This document shows positions 52,174 through 60,953 of a stretch of 64,000 bases of DNA, piece after piece. Positions within the stretch are counted from its first letter, which is position 1, and each line of letters starts with the position of its first letter. The DNA is taken from assembly GCA_964437415.1 (NCBI GenBank), contig CAYTGN010000002.1, forward strand, positions 1 to 64,000. Direction: 5' to 3'. The DNA comes from CADEDV01 sp964437415. GTDB lineage: Bacteria; Bacteroidota; Bacteroidia; Chitinophagales; Chitinophagaceae. The position numbers and the translations under genes are program-made. The notes below the pieces were generated by a model. It was not told the origin of the DNA, did no database searches, and saw only the letters and a program-made list of their open reading frames with translations.

Positions 52174-53922
52174 TCAAAATACTGCGCCGGAGATCCTGAC
52201 ATCAGCGCCGGCAAATGCTTTGCTGAATCTTGCCATCACTTTATCTGCTTCTGATCTTTTCTTTTCTCCTGACAAAGCCTGCCACAACCCGAACAAGGCC
52301 CATCCGTTTTCATTGTTGTTGTTCAGGTCAGACAGGAAAACTGCTTTTGCGTCAGCATTATTACCCGCTTTTAGCATGGCATTGCCTAAATAATGTTTGG
52401 GGCTCAGCATCCAGTCCCTCGGTTCATTGTAGACCATGTTTTCTTCTATAACCACTGCCTCCTGTAAAACCCTAATGGCATCATCAAACCTTTCCTCTTT
52501 AATGGCGATTGAACCCGCAAGAATTTTTTCTGCCACGGTGGCGCCATCAATAGCAGGGGAGTAGGGAGTGAAAGGCAACGTCAATATGGTATCTTGCAAC
52601 AATTCATTCAGCCTGGCCAGTTCTCTTTTAGCATCGCTGGTGCGTCCGCCTGCCAGCATGGCCATGCCTCTTCCAAACCGGTATATGATATTGCTGTAAA
52701 CACGGTTATCTTCAGGCTTAGGCATTTCAAGCAAGGGCTGCCAGTTGCCAAAACGGATATTCACCAGCACCGGTGTGCTATGAATGTATTGCAGATAATT
52801 GCCCATCGCTCCGCCCATATCCAGGTAATCAGCAGGAAGACTCGCTGCTGTGGCTTCGGCTGCTTTCATGGATTCTTCCCTGAAGCCGCCCAACATGGCA
52901 TTATTGGTTTGCATGTGAATGTTGTGAATGAGATACAGGAAATCGTTATTGGTGACCGGGGCAAAGAGTTTGCTGTATAGTTTATACCCGTTAATTGCAT
53001 TTTTGTTTACCTGCACACCCTTTTCATATTGCCCTGCCCGCAGGTAAATATGCGAAGGCATATGAACTGTGTGAGAAAGTCCCGGAGTCAACTTGCCAAG
53101 CCTGTCGGCACTCGGCAGCGCTTTGGCAAAATAGGGTGATGGCTCCATCACATGGATGTAGTAGTGATTGGCGCCGGGATGATCCGGTGTTTTGGCCAGC
53201 AGCTTTTCCAGCACTGTCCTTATCAATGGTGTCCATGGCCGGGGAGTACCATCAATTTTCCACAGGTCCCAGGGATGCTCCAGCATCATGGCATCAGCAT
53301 ACAAGGCCTGCACATCAGGATGCGTTGAGAATTTCTCATACGCTTTCTTCATCATGGTTGTGTATTGCCCGTTCAGTTTTGCCCTGTTCATATCGGCAGA
53401 ATCAGCCGTGTAGCGGACAGCCATGGCATCTATCAATGCTTTTTCAACCGCTGATGCAGCCCCGGCTAATTCCTTTGCCTTTTCAGTTGCCGCAAGGGCT
53501 TCCGGTGAGGCGGCATAGCCCAGGTCATTAATGTTGGGGCCATAGGCCAGCGCCTGTGCCCAGTGCAGCATGGCGCAGCCGGGATCAAACCTCACAGCTT
53601 TTTTAAAAGACGCCATAGACTCAATGATGTGAAAACTGTAATACATATTGATGCCCTGGTTAAAATAGAACTGGGCACTGTCGCTTTTTGTACTGATCGT
53701 CCATAGATGTGTGCCTGAGCCCGGCATAGGAGGGATGTCCATTTCTTCAATGAAATCTTTCAGGGCTTCCCAATCGGGACCGCAGCGGATGATACTTTTT
53801 TTATAGGCGGCGTAATTTTTATTGTCGCCGGATTTGCCTTTGTATGTGTTGGCGGAACTAAAAGCCAGCAAAAGAGCAGTAACGAATGCCAGGCCTGTAA
53901 GCAGGAAGAGCTTTGCTTTCAT
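52174..53922 (-). CDS. Secreted tetratricopeptide-repeat-like protein
   Basis: Protein of 582 aa. The ATG at 53922 gives the signal peptide MKAKLFLLTGLAFVTALLLAFSSA. Helical repeat motifs follow: FYFNQGINMYYSFHIIESMASFKKAVRFDPGCAMLHWAQALAYG is TPR-like, as are LGNAMLKAGNNADAKAVFLSDL and RFDDAIRVLQEAVVIEENM near the end. The core holds His-rich loops (HPGANHYYIHVMEP, HTVHMPSHIYLRAGQY) with several conserved His and Asp, which could bind metal. No enzyme family is recognised. It stands alone. Confidence 0.8.
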   Translation of the reverse strand: MKAKLFLLTGLAFVTALLLAFSSANTYKGKSGDNKNYAAYKKSIIRCGPDWEALKDFIEEMDIPPMPGSGTHLWTISTKSDSAQFYFNQGINMYYSFHIIESMASFKKAVRFDPGCAMLHWAQALAYGPNINDLGYAASPEALAATEKAKELAGAASAVEKALIDAMAVRYTADSADMNRAKLNGQYTTMMKKAYEKFSTHPDVQALYADAMMLEHPWDLWKIDGTPRPWTPLIRTVLEKLLAKTPDHPGANHYYIHVMEPSPYFAKALPSADRLGKLTPGLSHTVHMPSHIYLRAGQYEKGVQVNKNAINGYKLYSKLFAPVTNNDFLYLIHNIHMQTNNAMLGGFREESMKAAEATAASLPADYLDMGGAMGNYLQYIHSTPVLVNIRFGNWQPLLEMPKPEDNRVYSNIIYRFGRGMAMLAGGRTSDAKRELARLNELLQDTILTLPFTPYSPAIDGATVAEKILAGSIAIKEERFDDAIRVLQEAVVIEENMVYNEPRDWMLSPKHYLGNAMLKAGNNADAKAVFLSDLNNNNENGWALFGLWQALSGEKKRSEADKVMARFSKAFAGADVRISGAVF

Positions 53923-54082
53923 GTTGCAAATGTTTTGGCAACAAAAGTTACGAATATTAAACAGTAACATTGCTTTTTTGAGTGGATAGTTGTTTTGTTT
54001 GATTAGCTGGCGGGTATTAGCTTCTGAAATCTCGGCAGCTTATTAATTGCAGGACTTTTACATAGTTAATGTTAGCTGCCGT

Positions 54083-55327
54083 TCAATCCTTTGAAACCGG
54101 AAGTTCATGAGTCATACAATGAATGCCTCCCCCACCTCTATTTACTTGCAAAGTATAAATCTGTATTATTTGCCTGTCAGGAAATAGGTTAGTAAATACA
54201 GTTTTCACTTCTTCATCTTTTTGTTTTTGTGTTTCTGTCATTCCAGGCTTCCAGTATTTTGGTATTAATACCACTTTGTTGCTGATGAAAAAATTACAAT
54301 AGCTGGCAGCCGGCACTCTGTAGATGGTGTCTCCTTTTTCCAAACCAAAATCTTTAAAACTTTTAGCCTGGTTCTCTGTAACGGTTAAGGTAAATTTAAG
54401 CTGTTCAATTTCCGGCATCGGTATACGAACTATTTTAAACTTATTTCCATTAGCAGTTGTTGCATTTTGCAGAATTTTTAAATTGGTTTCAAGCATTGGA
54501 TAATTTATACTGTCAACGGGGTTTTTATCCTTATCTTCGATAGAAATGTAAGGCAGTACAACGGTGCTTTCATCCACAAATCTGCATAGTTCATCAATAT
54601 GCATGTTTGCTCCGCCGCCAAAATAGTTTTTATAAAACGGACCAAACTTTGGGAATATTTTGTCCTCAATAAGCCCTTTTTCCAGCCAAATTATTTTACG
54701 GGCACCTAGAGTTGTTTTCAGTTCATTTTCAATTTCAGTTATTGATTTATTGGGATTACGTTGTATGGCCATTTCTTTAATAATCATGAATGTGCCATTG
54801 CCATTTGCCTCAATGCCACCACCCTCAAAAACATATTCGCTTTTAACGATCGGTAAATTTAAAAGCACTGCCATTCGTTCATCCCATTTACCGTATATTT
54901 TTTCCTCCTCCGGCATTGGTTTTCCATAGATGTCCGGGTACATTCCATATGATGAATAATCAAAACAGACCACTTGTAGTTTATTGGCTTTGTCTTTTGT
55001 GAAAAATATATAGTCTCTTGTGAAGAAGTCTATATATGGGTCTGTCAGAATCTCAATGGTTGAAGTGTCAATTAAGTAATTAGCCATATACTTTGTTGCA
55101 GCAGTTCTCATTGAAGTGGAGGCAACATTAAGAGATAACTTAACGTGTGGTTGCAAGGCTTCAATAACTCTGCATGTAACAGAGTCACGTCTTTCCTGGC
55201 CGAACCATGTAAGCCATACTTTCTTTTGTTTTTCCCATTCAGCAGGTATTCTGACTTTCTGTGTTATTCCAAATAAAGGGTAATTAAGACAAAATAGGAG
55301 GGCTAATATTTTTTGATAGTGTCTCAC
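54083..55327 (-). CDS. Exported agmatine/peptidylarginine deiminase-family protein
   Basis: Protein of 414 aa in the family of agmatine deiminase and Porphyromonas peptidylarginine deiminase. Core motifs are intact: TRDYIFF (R104-D105), FEGGGIEANGNGTF (E168), HIDELCRF (H243, D245) and the catalytic Cys C404 in GGGGIHCMTHELP. Unlike the usual cytosolic agmatine deiminase it starts with a hydrophobic MRHYQKILALLFCLNYPLFG, a probable signal peptide. There is no T9SS C-terminal domain. The substrate could be agmatine, peptidyl-arginine or another guanidine compound. The gene is AT-rich for the window. Confidence 0.87.
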   Translation of the reverse strand: MRHYQKILALLFCLNYPLFGITQKVRIPAEWEKQKKVWLTWFGQERRDSVTCRVIEALQPHVKLSLNVASTSMRTAATKYMANYLIDTSTIEILTDPYIDFFTRDYIFFTKDKANKLQVVCFDYSSYGMYPDIYGKPMPEEEKIYGKWDERMAVLLNLPIVKSEYVFEGGGIEANGNGTFMIIKEMAIQRNPNKSITEIENELKTTLGARKIIWLEKGLIEDKIFPKFGPFYKNYFGGGANMHIDELCRFVDESTVVLPYISIEDKDKNPVDSINYPMLETNLKILQNATTANGNKFKIVRIPMPEIEQLKFTLTVTENQAKSFKDFGLEKGDTIYRVPAASYCNFFISNKVVLIPKYWKPGMTETQKQKDEEVKTVFTNLFPDRQIIQIYTLQVNRGGGGIHCMTHELPVSKD

Positions 55328-55430
55328 TATGAAGGACAGCTAAATTGTATGTACGCTAATATACGCTACTTAAAATGGCAATACAATTTTATTGGTAATG
55401 CAATTGTAGTTGACAGATTTTCAACTGTTC

Positions 55431-57401
55431 CTATTTTCCTTCCAGCTCCACTATTTTCTCAAACACTTTTTCGTATTCAGCATCCAGGGAAGTTAATTCA
55501 CTTGATGCCTTCTTATAGGCTGTTTCTGTTTGCAGGAACTTTGCTTTGTCGCCATAGGTTTCCGGTGAGGCCAGCGCTGCTTCCAGTTCCTGTTGCTGGA
55601 GTTTCAATTTGGCGATCTTTTCTTCCAGTTGCTGAAAAAGTTTTTGCTGTTTCTGCAATTCTTTTTTTAATTCTTTATTGACAGGGGTATTCGATGCAGG
55701 TTGCTGGTTGTTTGTTACTGGTTGAGGTTTTGCTGCTTCGGGAACTTTGTTTTGTTTCTGACCTCCTGCCTCTGATTTCTTTTTCTCCGCTTCCTGCTTT
55801 GCCATTCTTTCTTTCCATTGCACCCATTCTTCATAACCGCCCTTGAATTCTTTTATCTCCTGGTCAACGATCTCCCAGATCTTGTTGGCGGTTTTTGAAA
55901 TAAAATAACGGTCGTGGCTCACCAGGATAATGCTGCCTTCATATTTTTTCAGCGCTTCGATCAGCAGGTCGCAGCTATGCATATCGAGGTGGTTGGTCGG
56001 TTCGTCCAGCATCAGGAAATTGGCCTTGCTCACAATCACTTTTGCCAGGGCCACCCTTGCTTTTTCACCACCACTCAGTATTTTAATCTTCTTATCCGCA
56101 TCATCCCCGCTGAAAAGAAAACAGCCCAGCAGTCCCCGCAATTCAAGTTCGGTCATCTGGCTGCCACATTCTTTCATTTCATCGAGGATAGTGTTGTTGA
56201 TATTCAATGCCTCTAACTGGTGCTGGGCATAAAAACTTTCTTCCACATTGTGGCCCCATTTTCTTTCGCCGCCATCAAGCGGTTCTGTGCCGGCAATGAT
56301 GCGCAGCAGGGTGGATTTGCCTTTTCCGTTGGCGCCGATCAATGCTATTTTATCGTCGCGGTCAATTTCAGCAGAACTGTTGCGGAGAATGACATTGTCG
56401 CCAAATGATTTACTGATATGTTTCAGTTCTGTGAGAACACGGCCCGGTTGCTTATCTACCCGGAAGTTGATGCGGATATTGGGACGTTCCACTTCTACAT
56501 CCTCTATACGTTCCAGTTTGTCTAACTTTTTGATCAGGCTTTGCGCCATGGCTGCCTTGCTGGCCTTGGCCCTGAACCGTTCAATCAACCGTTCATTCTG
56601 CCTGATATAATCCTGCTGGTTTTCGTAGGCCTTCTGTTGCATTTCAATGCGTATGGCCTTTTCCTTTTCATAATAATCAAAATTGCCACCGTAAATATGC
56701 AGTTGCTGCTGGTACACCTCCACGATCTTGGTCACCATCCGGTTCAGAAAATATTTATCGTGGCTCACAATGACCACCGAGCCCTGGTAATGCTGCAGAT
56801 ATTTCTCCAGCCATTCGATAGAAGGTAAATCGAGGTGGTTGGTAGGCTCATCGAGCAGGAGCAGGTCGGGTTGCTGCAAAATCATTTTCGCCAACAGCAC
56901 CCTCATGCGCCAGCCACCGCTGAATTCTTTATAGGGTCGTTGCAGATCGGCGTTGGAGAATCCCAGGCCCTGCAGCACCTCCTCGGTTTTATGGTGAATG
57001 TTATAGCCTCCCAGCGTTTCTAATTCATGCAGGCGGTCGGTATATTCAAGCAACGTCTTTTCATCGCCTGTCTTTTCCAACTCTTTGCCGATCTCTTCGA
57101 TTTCTTTTTCTAATTGCAGCACTCTTTCAAATGCGCCGAGGGCAACTTGTAAGATGGAATCGTTGGTATCAAAGCTGAGGAGATCCTGGTGCAGGTAGCC
57201 AATAGAGGTGGTGCGGCTCCGTTCCACCGTTCCTTTGGAAGGCTGGTATTCACCCACCAGCAATTTGAGCAGGGTTGATTTGCCCGTACCATTATAGCCA
57301 ATAAGGCCAATACGTTCACCTGGTTGAATATGCCAGGTGGCATCTTCAACAATCACTCTTGCTCCAAATTCAAAAGTTACATCCTGTAGACCTGCTAACA
57401 T
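55431..57401 (-). CDS. ABC-F family ATP-binding protein
   Basis: Soluble tandem ABC ATPase of the ABC-F group (Uup/EttA-like ribosome-associated factors), 656 aa. The ATG at 57401 is chosen since MLAGLQDVTFEFGARVI begins the first ABC domain. Walker A GYNGTGKS and signature FSGGWRMRVLLAK lie in the first domain; GANGKGKS and LSGGEKARVALAK in the second. Both Walker B motifs read LMLDEPTNHLD-like. The linker helix pair (NQQDYIRQNERLIERFRAKASKAAMAQS) and a Lys/Gln/Glu coiled-coil C-terminal domain are typical. The exact subfamily cannot be fixed by eye. Confidence 0.93.
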   Translation of the reverse strand: MLAGLQDVTFEFGARVIVEDATWHIQPGERIGLIGYNGTGKSTLLKLLVGEYQPSKGTVERSRTTSIGYLHQDLLSFDTNDSILQVALGAFERVLQLEKEIEEIGKELEKTGDEKTLLEYTDRLHELETLGGYNIHHKTEEVLQGLGFSNADLQRPYKEFSGGWRMRVLLAKMILQQPDLLLLDEPTNHLDLPSIEWLEKYLQHYQGSVVIVSHDKYFLNRMVTKIVEVYQQQLHIYGGNFDYYEKEKAIRIEMQQKAYENQQDYIRQNERLIERFRAKASKAAMAQSLIKKLDKLERIEDVEVERPNIRINFRVDKQPGRVLTELKHISKSFGDNVILRNSSAEIDRDDKIALIGANGKGKSTLLRIIAGTEPLDGGERKWGHNVEESFYAQHQLEALNINNTILDEMKECGSQMTELELRGLLGCFLFSGDDADKKIKILSGGEKARVALAKVIVSKANFLMLDEPTNHLDMHSCDLLIEALKKYEGSIILVSHDRYFISKTANKIWEIVDQEIKEFKGGYEEWVQWKERMAKQEAEKKKSEAGGQKQNKVPEAAKPQPVTNNQQPASNTPVNKELKKELQKQQKLFQQLEEKIAKLKLQQQELEAALASPETYGDKAKFLQTETAYKKASSELTSLDAEYEKVFEKIVELEGK

Positions 57402-57495
57402 ACGCTGAAATGAGGCGCAAATGTAGAAAGAAATGAACAGAGAGACTACCTGGGAAGCAGTCATTTAACAATCCGTCAAAAAAGAAGGGAAATGA

Positions 57496-57855
57496 TCAAT
57501 ACCTGTTTCTGTCCCTGTTGTAACCTCCGCCTCCGCCGCCGCCTTTGTTGAAACCACCCCTGTCCCTGTTGTAGCCGCCACCGCCACCACCGCGAAATCC
57601 TCCACCACCGCCTTGTTTATCCTCCGCTTTTTTTACAACAAGTGTTTTTTTGCCGATGGGTAGGTTGTTCAAACCTTCGATGGCTTCATTGGCTTCAGCC
57701 TCCAGCGGCATATCCACAAATCCAAAACCGCGGCTTTTACCGGTTTCCCTGTCCATAGATACTTTGGCAGATAATACGGTTCCGAATTTTTCAAAAAATT
57801 CTTCCAGTTCCGCATCATCCATGTCGTAGGGCAAACCTGCCACAAAAAGTTTCAT
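57496..57855 (-). CDS. RNA recognition motif protein with Gly-rich tail
   Basis: RNA-binding protein of 119 aa. The ATG at 57855 is used. One RRM spans residues 1-78, with RNP2 LFVAGL (residues 3-8) and RNP1 RGFGFVDM in SRGFGFVDMPLEAEANEAIEGL. The tail from about residue 83 is almost pure Gly with RGG, YNRDR and NKGG units, which often promote RNA chaperone activity. The Gly/Asn/Lys-rich stretch resembles the N-terminal extension of IF-3 in this window. Such RRM proteins are known cold-shock-type RNA binders in cyanobacteria and Bacteroidota. Confidence 0.9.
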   Translation of the reverse strand: MKLFVAGLPYDMDDAELEEFFEKFGTVLSAKVSMDRETGKSRGFGFVDMPLEAEANEAIEGLNNLPIGKKTLVVKKAEDKQGGGGGFRGGGGGGYNRDRGGFNKGGGGGGGYNRDRNRY

Positions 57856-58162
57856 GCTACTAATTTTTGTAAATGTAATAAAGATATGCTGGTATTGAAC
57901 AGCAAATATGAAAGGAAGCTGCAAATGAGGAAAACCACGTTTCAGATGTGAAAAACCCCTGACCGCACTATTGATTTGATGAAACAGGCAGGAAAAAAGG
58001 CCTTACAGGGTGATTACCAGTTGTCGAAATAGAACGACAATGGCCGCTGCACCGAAATGACAGCTAAATCATTTCGCCTTCTATTTTTTTTGCTTCAGCC
58101 GCTCCGTTCTTTTGTGCCCCCGTGTCCTTTGAAGCAAAACATAAACCTTCAAACTATAATCT
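57856..58162. other. Divergent intergenic region of the RRM gene and the second sigma factor
   Basis: 307 bp without a gene. Two dyads lie ahead of the sigma gene: TTGTCG / CGACAA (58021-58040, 8-nt spacer) and GAAATGA / TCATTTC (58054-58075, 8-nt loop). The second ends about 90 bp before the sigma start. A T-rich stretch, TATTTTTTTTGC, follows at 58083-58094 and may be an atypical -7 region. No known RNA was recognised. Confidence 0.5.
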
Positions 58163-59038
58163 ATGGGCATGCGCCAACTTAAAATCTCCAACTCTATCAC
58201 TAACCGTGAATCTGAGAGTCTTGACAGGTATCTGCGTGATATCAACAAAATTGAAATGATCACTCCCGATGAAGAAGTGTTATTGGCAGAAATGATCAAA
58301 AAAGGCGATAAAGCATCTTTGGACAAACTTACCAGGGCTAATCTTCGTTTTGTGGTTTCCGTAGCTAAACAATACCAGGGACAGGGGCTTTCCCTGGCCG
58401 ACCTTGTGAATGAAGGCAACCTTGGCCTGATGGAAGCAGCCCGTCGCTTCGATCCTACCCGTGGTTTTCGCTTTATTTCATTCGCCGTATGGTGGATCAG
58501 ACAGAATATTTTGCAGGCTATTGCTGCCAATGCAAGGATAATACGTCTACCGATCAATAAAGTGGCGCTGCACAATCGCATCAGAAAGGCTTACTCCGTG
58601 CTGGAGCAGCAATTAGAGAGGGCTCCGTGTATAGAAGAGATAGCAGAAATACTGGATGAAGATGAAGAGGAAATCAGGCAAAGCCTTCGCCACAAAAGTG
58701 AACATATCAGTCTTGACACCCCGCTTTCTGAAGAAGAGGATGGTTCTTTAGTTGATATTATTGAAAATAAGAATGCGGAAAAAACAGAAGAAGAGCTTTG
58801 TCACCGCCAGTCGCTGCGAAAAGAGATTGACCGTTCATTTCAGCTCCTTTCTGAAAAGCAGCGTACTACAATCTGTTACATTTTTGGCATAGGAGTAGAT
58901 CATCCATTGACACTTGATGATATAGCCAGCCGTATGAACCTGACCACAGAAAGGGTTCGCCAAATCAGGGATAAAGCGCTGGATAAACTGCGAACGGCAA
59001 AGAATTTTAATTCACTTCGCAGCTATTTGGGAAACTGA
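58163..59038 (+). CDS. Sigma-70 family factor, primary-like paralog
   Basis: Second group-1/2-type sigma factor, 291 aa (or 289 from the Met at 58169, the position matching its paralog). Layout is the same as the factor at 20287: region 1.2 SESLDRYLRDINKIEMITPDEE, region 2 ANLRFVVSVAKQY and LADLVNEGNLGLMEAARRFD, promoter-reading RGFRFISFAVWWIRQNILQAI, and region 4 TLDDIASRMNLTTERVRQIRDKALDKL. Differences fall in the promoter-facing residues (QAIAANARIIRLPINK against QALAEQGRLVRLPQNK) and in the region 3-4 linker, so it may read related but distinct promoters or serve stress or growth-phase conditions. Confidence 0.93.
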   Translation: MGMRQLKISNSITNRESESLDRYLRDINKIEMITPDEEVLLAEMIKKGDKASLDKLTRANLRFVVSVAKQYQGQGLSLADLVNEGNLGLMEAARRFDPTRGFRFISFAVWWIRQNILQAIAANARIIRLPINKVALHNRIRKAYSVLEQQLERAPCIEEIAEILDEDEEEIRQSLRHKSEHISLDTPLSEEEDGSLVDIIENKNAEKTEEELCHRQSLRKEIDRSFQLLSEKQRTTICYIFGIGVDHPLTLDDIASRMNLTTERVRQIRDKALDKLRTAKNFNSLRSYLGN

Positions 59039-59040
59039 TA

Positions 59041-59556
59041 TCAGTTTGCCCTGACAAAATTGAAGCGAATAGTGTCTTTTCCACCTTTTTGATTGGGGCC
59101 AACTATAAAGGCCCGAAGCGTATCTGCAGCAACCAGTGTGTAGTTGATGTCTGTAGGAAAATCATGCGCCGGATTGCTAAATTGAACGCTTTTTTCATCC
59201 AGATGCACTGAGTGAAATTTTACCGCTTTTCCCTGGTTTTGTCCACGGGCCAGCACTTCATACACCCAACGATTTTTCTCCGGGTAAATTTTTACTGTTT
59301 CATTCACGATGGTATCAGTTCCCCTGACGCTGCAGGCGATAACAGCAAAACTGCCATCTTCAGTTTTTGTCCATCTTTCAAAACCTCTCCGGCTCTCACG
59401 AAGCCAGGTGCCTGTTATCTTATCAAACATCAGTTGCTTTAATGTTGTTTCCTGGTAGCAACGACTTTCTGTTACTTTATTAGTATTAAAAGAAATGACT
59501 GTTGCCGCGAAAAATACCGGCAATAATATAATACTGAAATACGATCTGTTTTTCAT
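59041..59556 (-). CDS. Secreted DUF6265-like protein
   Basis: Protein of 171 aa with a signal-like N-terminus (MKNRSYFSIILLPVFFAATVISF). The mature part has WLRESRRGFERWTKTEDGSFAV, NETVKIYPEKNRWVYEVLARGQNQGKAV and a conserved-looking FSNPAHDFPTDINYTL, which resembles the NPxHDFP motif of DUF6265. No biochemical role is known. It is the last of three minus-strand genes (AraC regulator, VOC, this one) with 6 bp between this and the VOC gene, so it may be co-transcribed. Confidence 0.7.
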   Translation of the reverse strand: MKNRSYFSIILLPVFFAATVISFNTNKVTESRCYQETTLKQLMFDKITGTWLRESRRGFERWTKTEDGSFAVIACSVRGTDTIVNETVKIYPEKNRWVYEVLARGQNQGKAVKFHSVHLDEKSVQFSNPAHDFPTDINYTLVAADTLRAFIVGPNQKGGKDTIRFNFVRAN

Positions 59557-59562
59557 AAATAA

Positions 59563-59931
59563 CTATTTGACGGAATGTAATGCAATTTTGTTTCCTTCTG
59601 TATCAATAAAGATGGCAAAATAGCCCATCTCCGGGCTTATTTGTGTTTTCGGCACAATCACCTGGCCACCGGCTGCCTGCACTTTTGAAAGGGATGCGGA
59701 CAGGTCATTCCCGCCATTCAGGTAAATCAATGTCCCTTGTGAGGAAGGGCTATAATCTTCTCCTTGCACAATGGCGCCTGCCACATTGGTTCCATCGCCG
59801 GGAAAGAAAGCCATTTTTGTTCCGAACATTTCGGTTTCATTCATTTCACAATTCAAAATAGTTTGGTAAAAGGTTTTGGCCCTGTCCATATTGCTGACAG
59901 CGATCTCAAACCAGTTGATGATGTTTTGCAT
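59563..59931 (-). CDS. VOC family (glyoxalase-like) protein
   Basis: Vicinal-oxygen-chelate fold protein of 122 aa, with two betaalphabetabetabeta units. The pattern INWFEIAVSNMDRAKTFYQTILNCEMNETEMFGTKMAFFPGDG and YFAIFIDTEGNKIALHSVK is family-typical. The metal ligands are not clearly conserved, so it may bind a small molecule rather than act as a glyoxalase. It lies between the AraC regulator and the DUF6265-like gene; a joint function is possible but unproven. Confidence 0.9.
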   Translation of the reverse strand: MQNIINWFEIAVSNMDRAKTFYQTILNCEMNETEMFGTKMAFFPGDGTNVAGAIVQGEDYSPSSQGTLIYLNGGNDLSASLSKVQAAGGQVIVPKTQISPEMGYFAIFIDTEGNKIALHSVK

Positions 59932-59997
59932 GACTATACTCTTTTATTCCTGCAAAATATAAGGCCTGCTTTTTTCAAAATTGTAAAATTGCGACAA

Positions 59998-60813
59998 TCA
60001 TTCCGCTGAAGCAAAAAGGGCGGCAAAGCGAAGGTTCTTTGCATAGAATGATTTTGGGCTCATGCCGGTAAACTCTTTGAAGTCTTTGATAAAATGCGCC
60101 TGGTCGTAGTAGCCGTTTTCATAGGCCAGCGTTGTAAGGTTGGTGAATTTCTTTTGTTCCAGCATTTTGAGAGTGGCTTGCAACCGCACCGCACGGGCCA
60201 GTTGTTTGGGGCTCATGCCGATGGCAGAAGTGAATTTTCGTTCAATACTTCTGCGGCTGGTGTTGAGGCTGCCAGCCAGTTCTGTTACATCCAACTGTCC
60301 CTGCGAACGGATAATAACTTCAACACAATTCTTTGTGATCGCATCAATGGTTTGCGGTTCGCTTAGCCTGGATAGCAGGAATGATTCAATGATACGGATG
60401 CGTTCAGCATTGGATGAAGCATTGATGACAGCATCTTCCAGTTGCTTTCCTTTTTCTCCAAACACTTCAATTATCGGCTTGGCCTTGTCTTGCAACCGGG
60501 TGACAGGAATATTAATGAATGGCGCAAGTCCTTCAGGTAAAAAACGGGCAGAGATCATTCCGCTGACCCCAGTGGGGGCTATTTCTATAAACCGGGTGAT
60601 CTGTCCGAAAACAAAACTCCGCGGTTGGAGGATGGAAGAACCGTCTTCAAAATATTGCCGGTATAAGTCTCCGTAATGAAAGATCATTTCCATGCAGCCA
60701 TCAGGTAGCACCCGTTGCTTGCCTGGTTCAGCAGCTGCCTCTTCTTCTAATGTCCAGAAACATTTTACAAAAGCCTGCAATTCTTGTGAAGGATTATAGA
60801 CCTGGTAGTTCAT
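59998..60813 (-). CDS. AraC family transcriptional regulator
   Basis: Regulator of 271 aa. The N-terminal part (about 1-150) has YNPSQELQAFVKCFWTLEEEAA and LPDGCMEMIFHYGDLYRQYFEDGSSILQPRSFVFGQ, typical of the DUF6597 sensor domain. The C-terminal two-helix-turn-helix domain includes ITKNCVEVIIRSQGQLDVTELAGSLNTSRRSIERKFTSAIGMSPKQLARAVRLQ and YENGYYDQAHFIKDFKEFTGMSPKSF, the AraC signature. It is divergent from the desaturase gene and upstream of the VOC gene, so either may be its target. Confidence 0.93.
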   Translation of the reverse strand: MNYQVYNPSQELQAFVKCFWTLEEEAAAEPGKQRVLPDGCMEMIFHYGDLYRQYFEDGSSILQPRSFVFGQITRFIEIAPTGVSGMISARFLPEGLAPFINIPVTRLQDKAKPIIEVFGEKGKQLEDAVINASSNAERIRIIESFLLSRLSEPQTIDAITKNCVEVIIRSQGQLDVTELAGSLNTSRRSIERKFTSAIGMSPKQLARAVRLQATLKMLEQKKFTNLTTLAYENGYYDQAHFIKDFKEFTGMSPKSFYAKNLRFAALFASAE

Positions 60814-60953
60814 TTTTGATAAACAGGTGATATAAAGATATTATTTGTTGAAATCAGGCAACGCTATAATAAAATGAAATTATATTTTGACAGGGATGCT
60901 AATAAGACTACATTTAGAGATTATCATCTTTTTTACCTACCAGCACCTCAATT

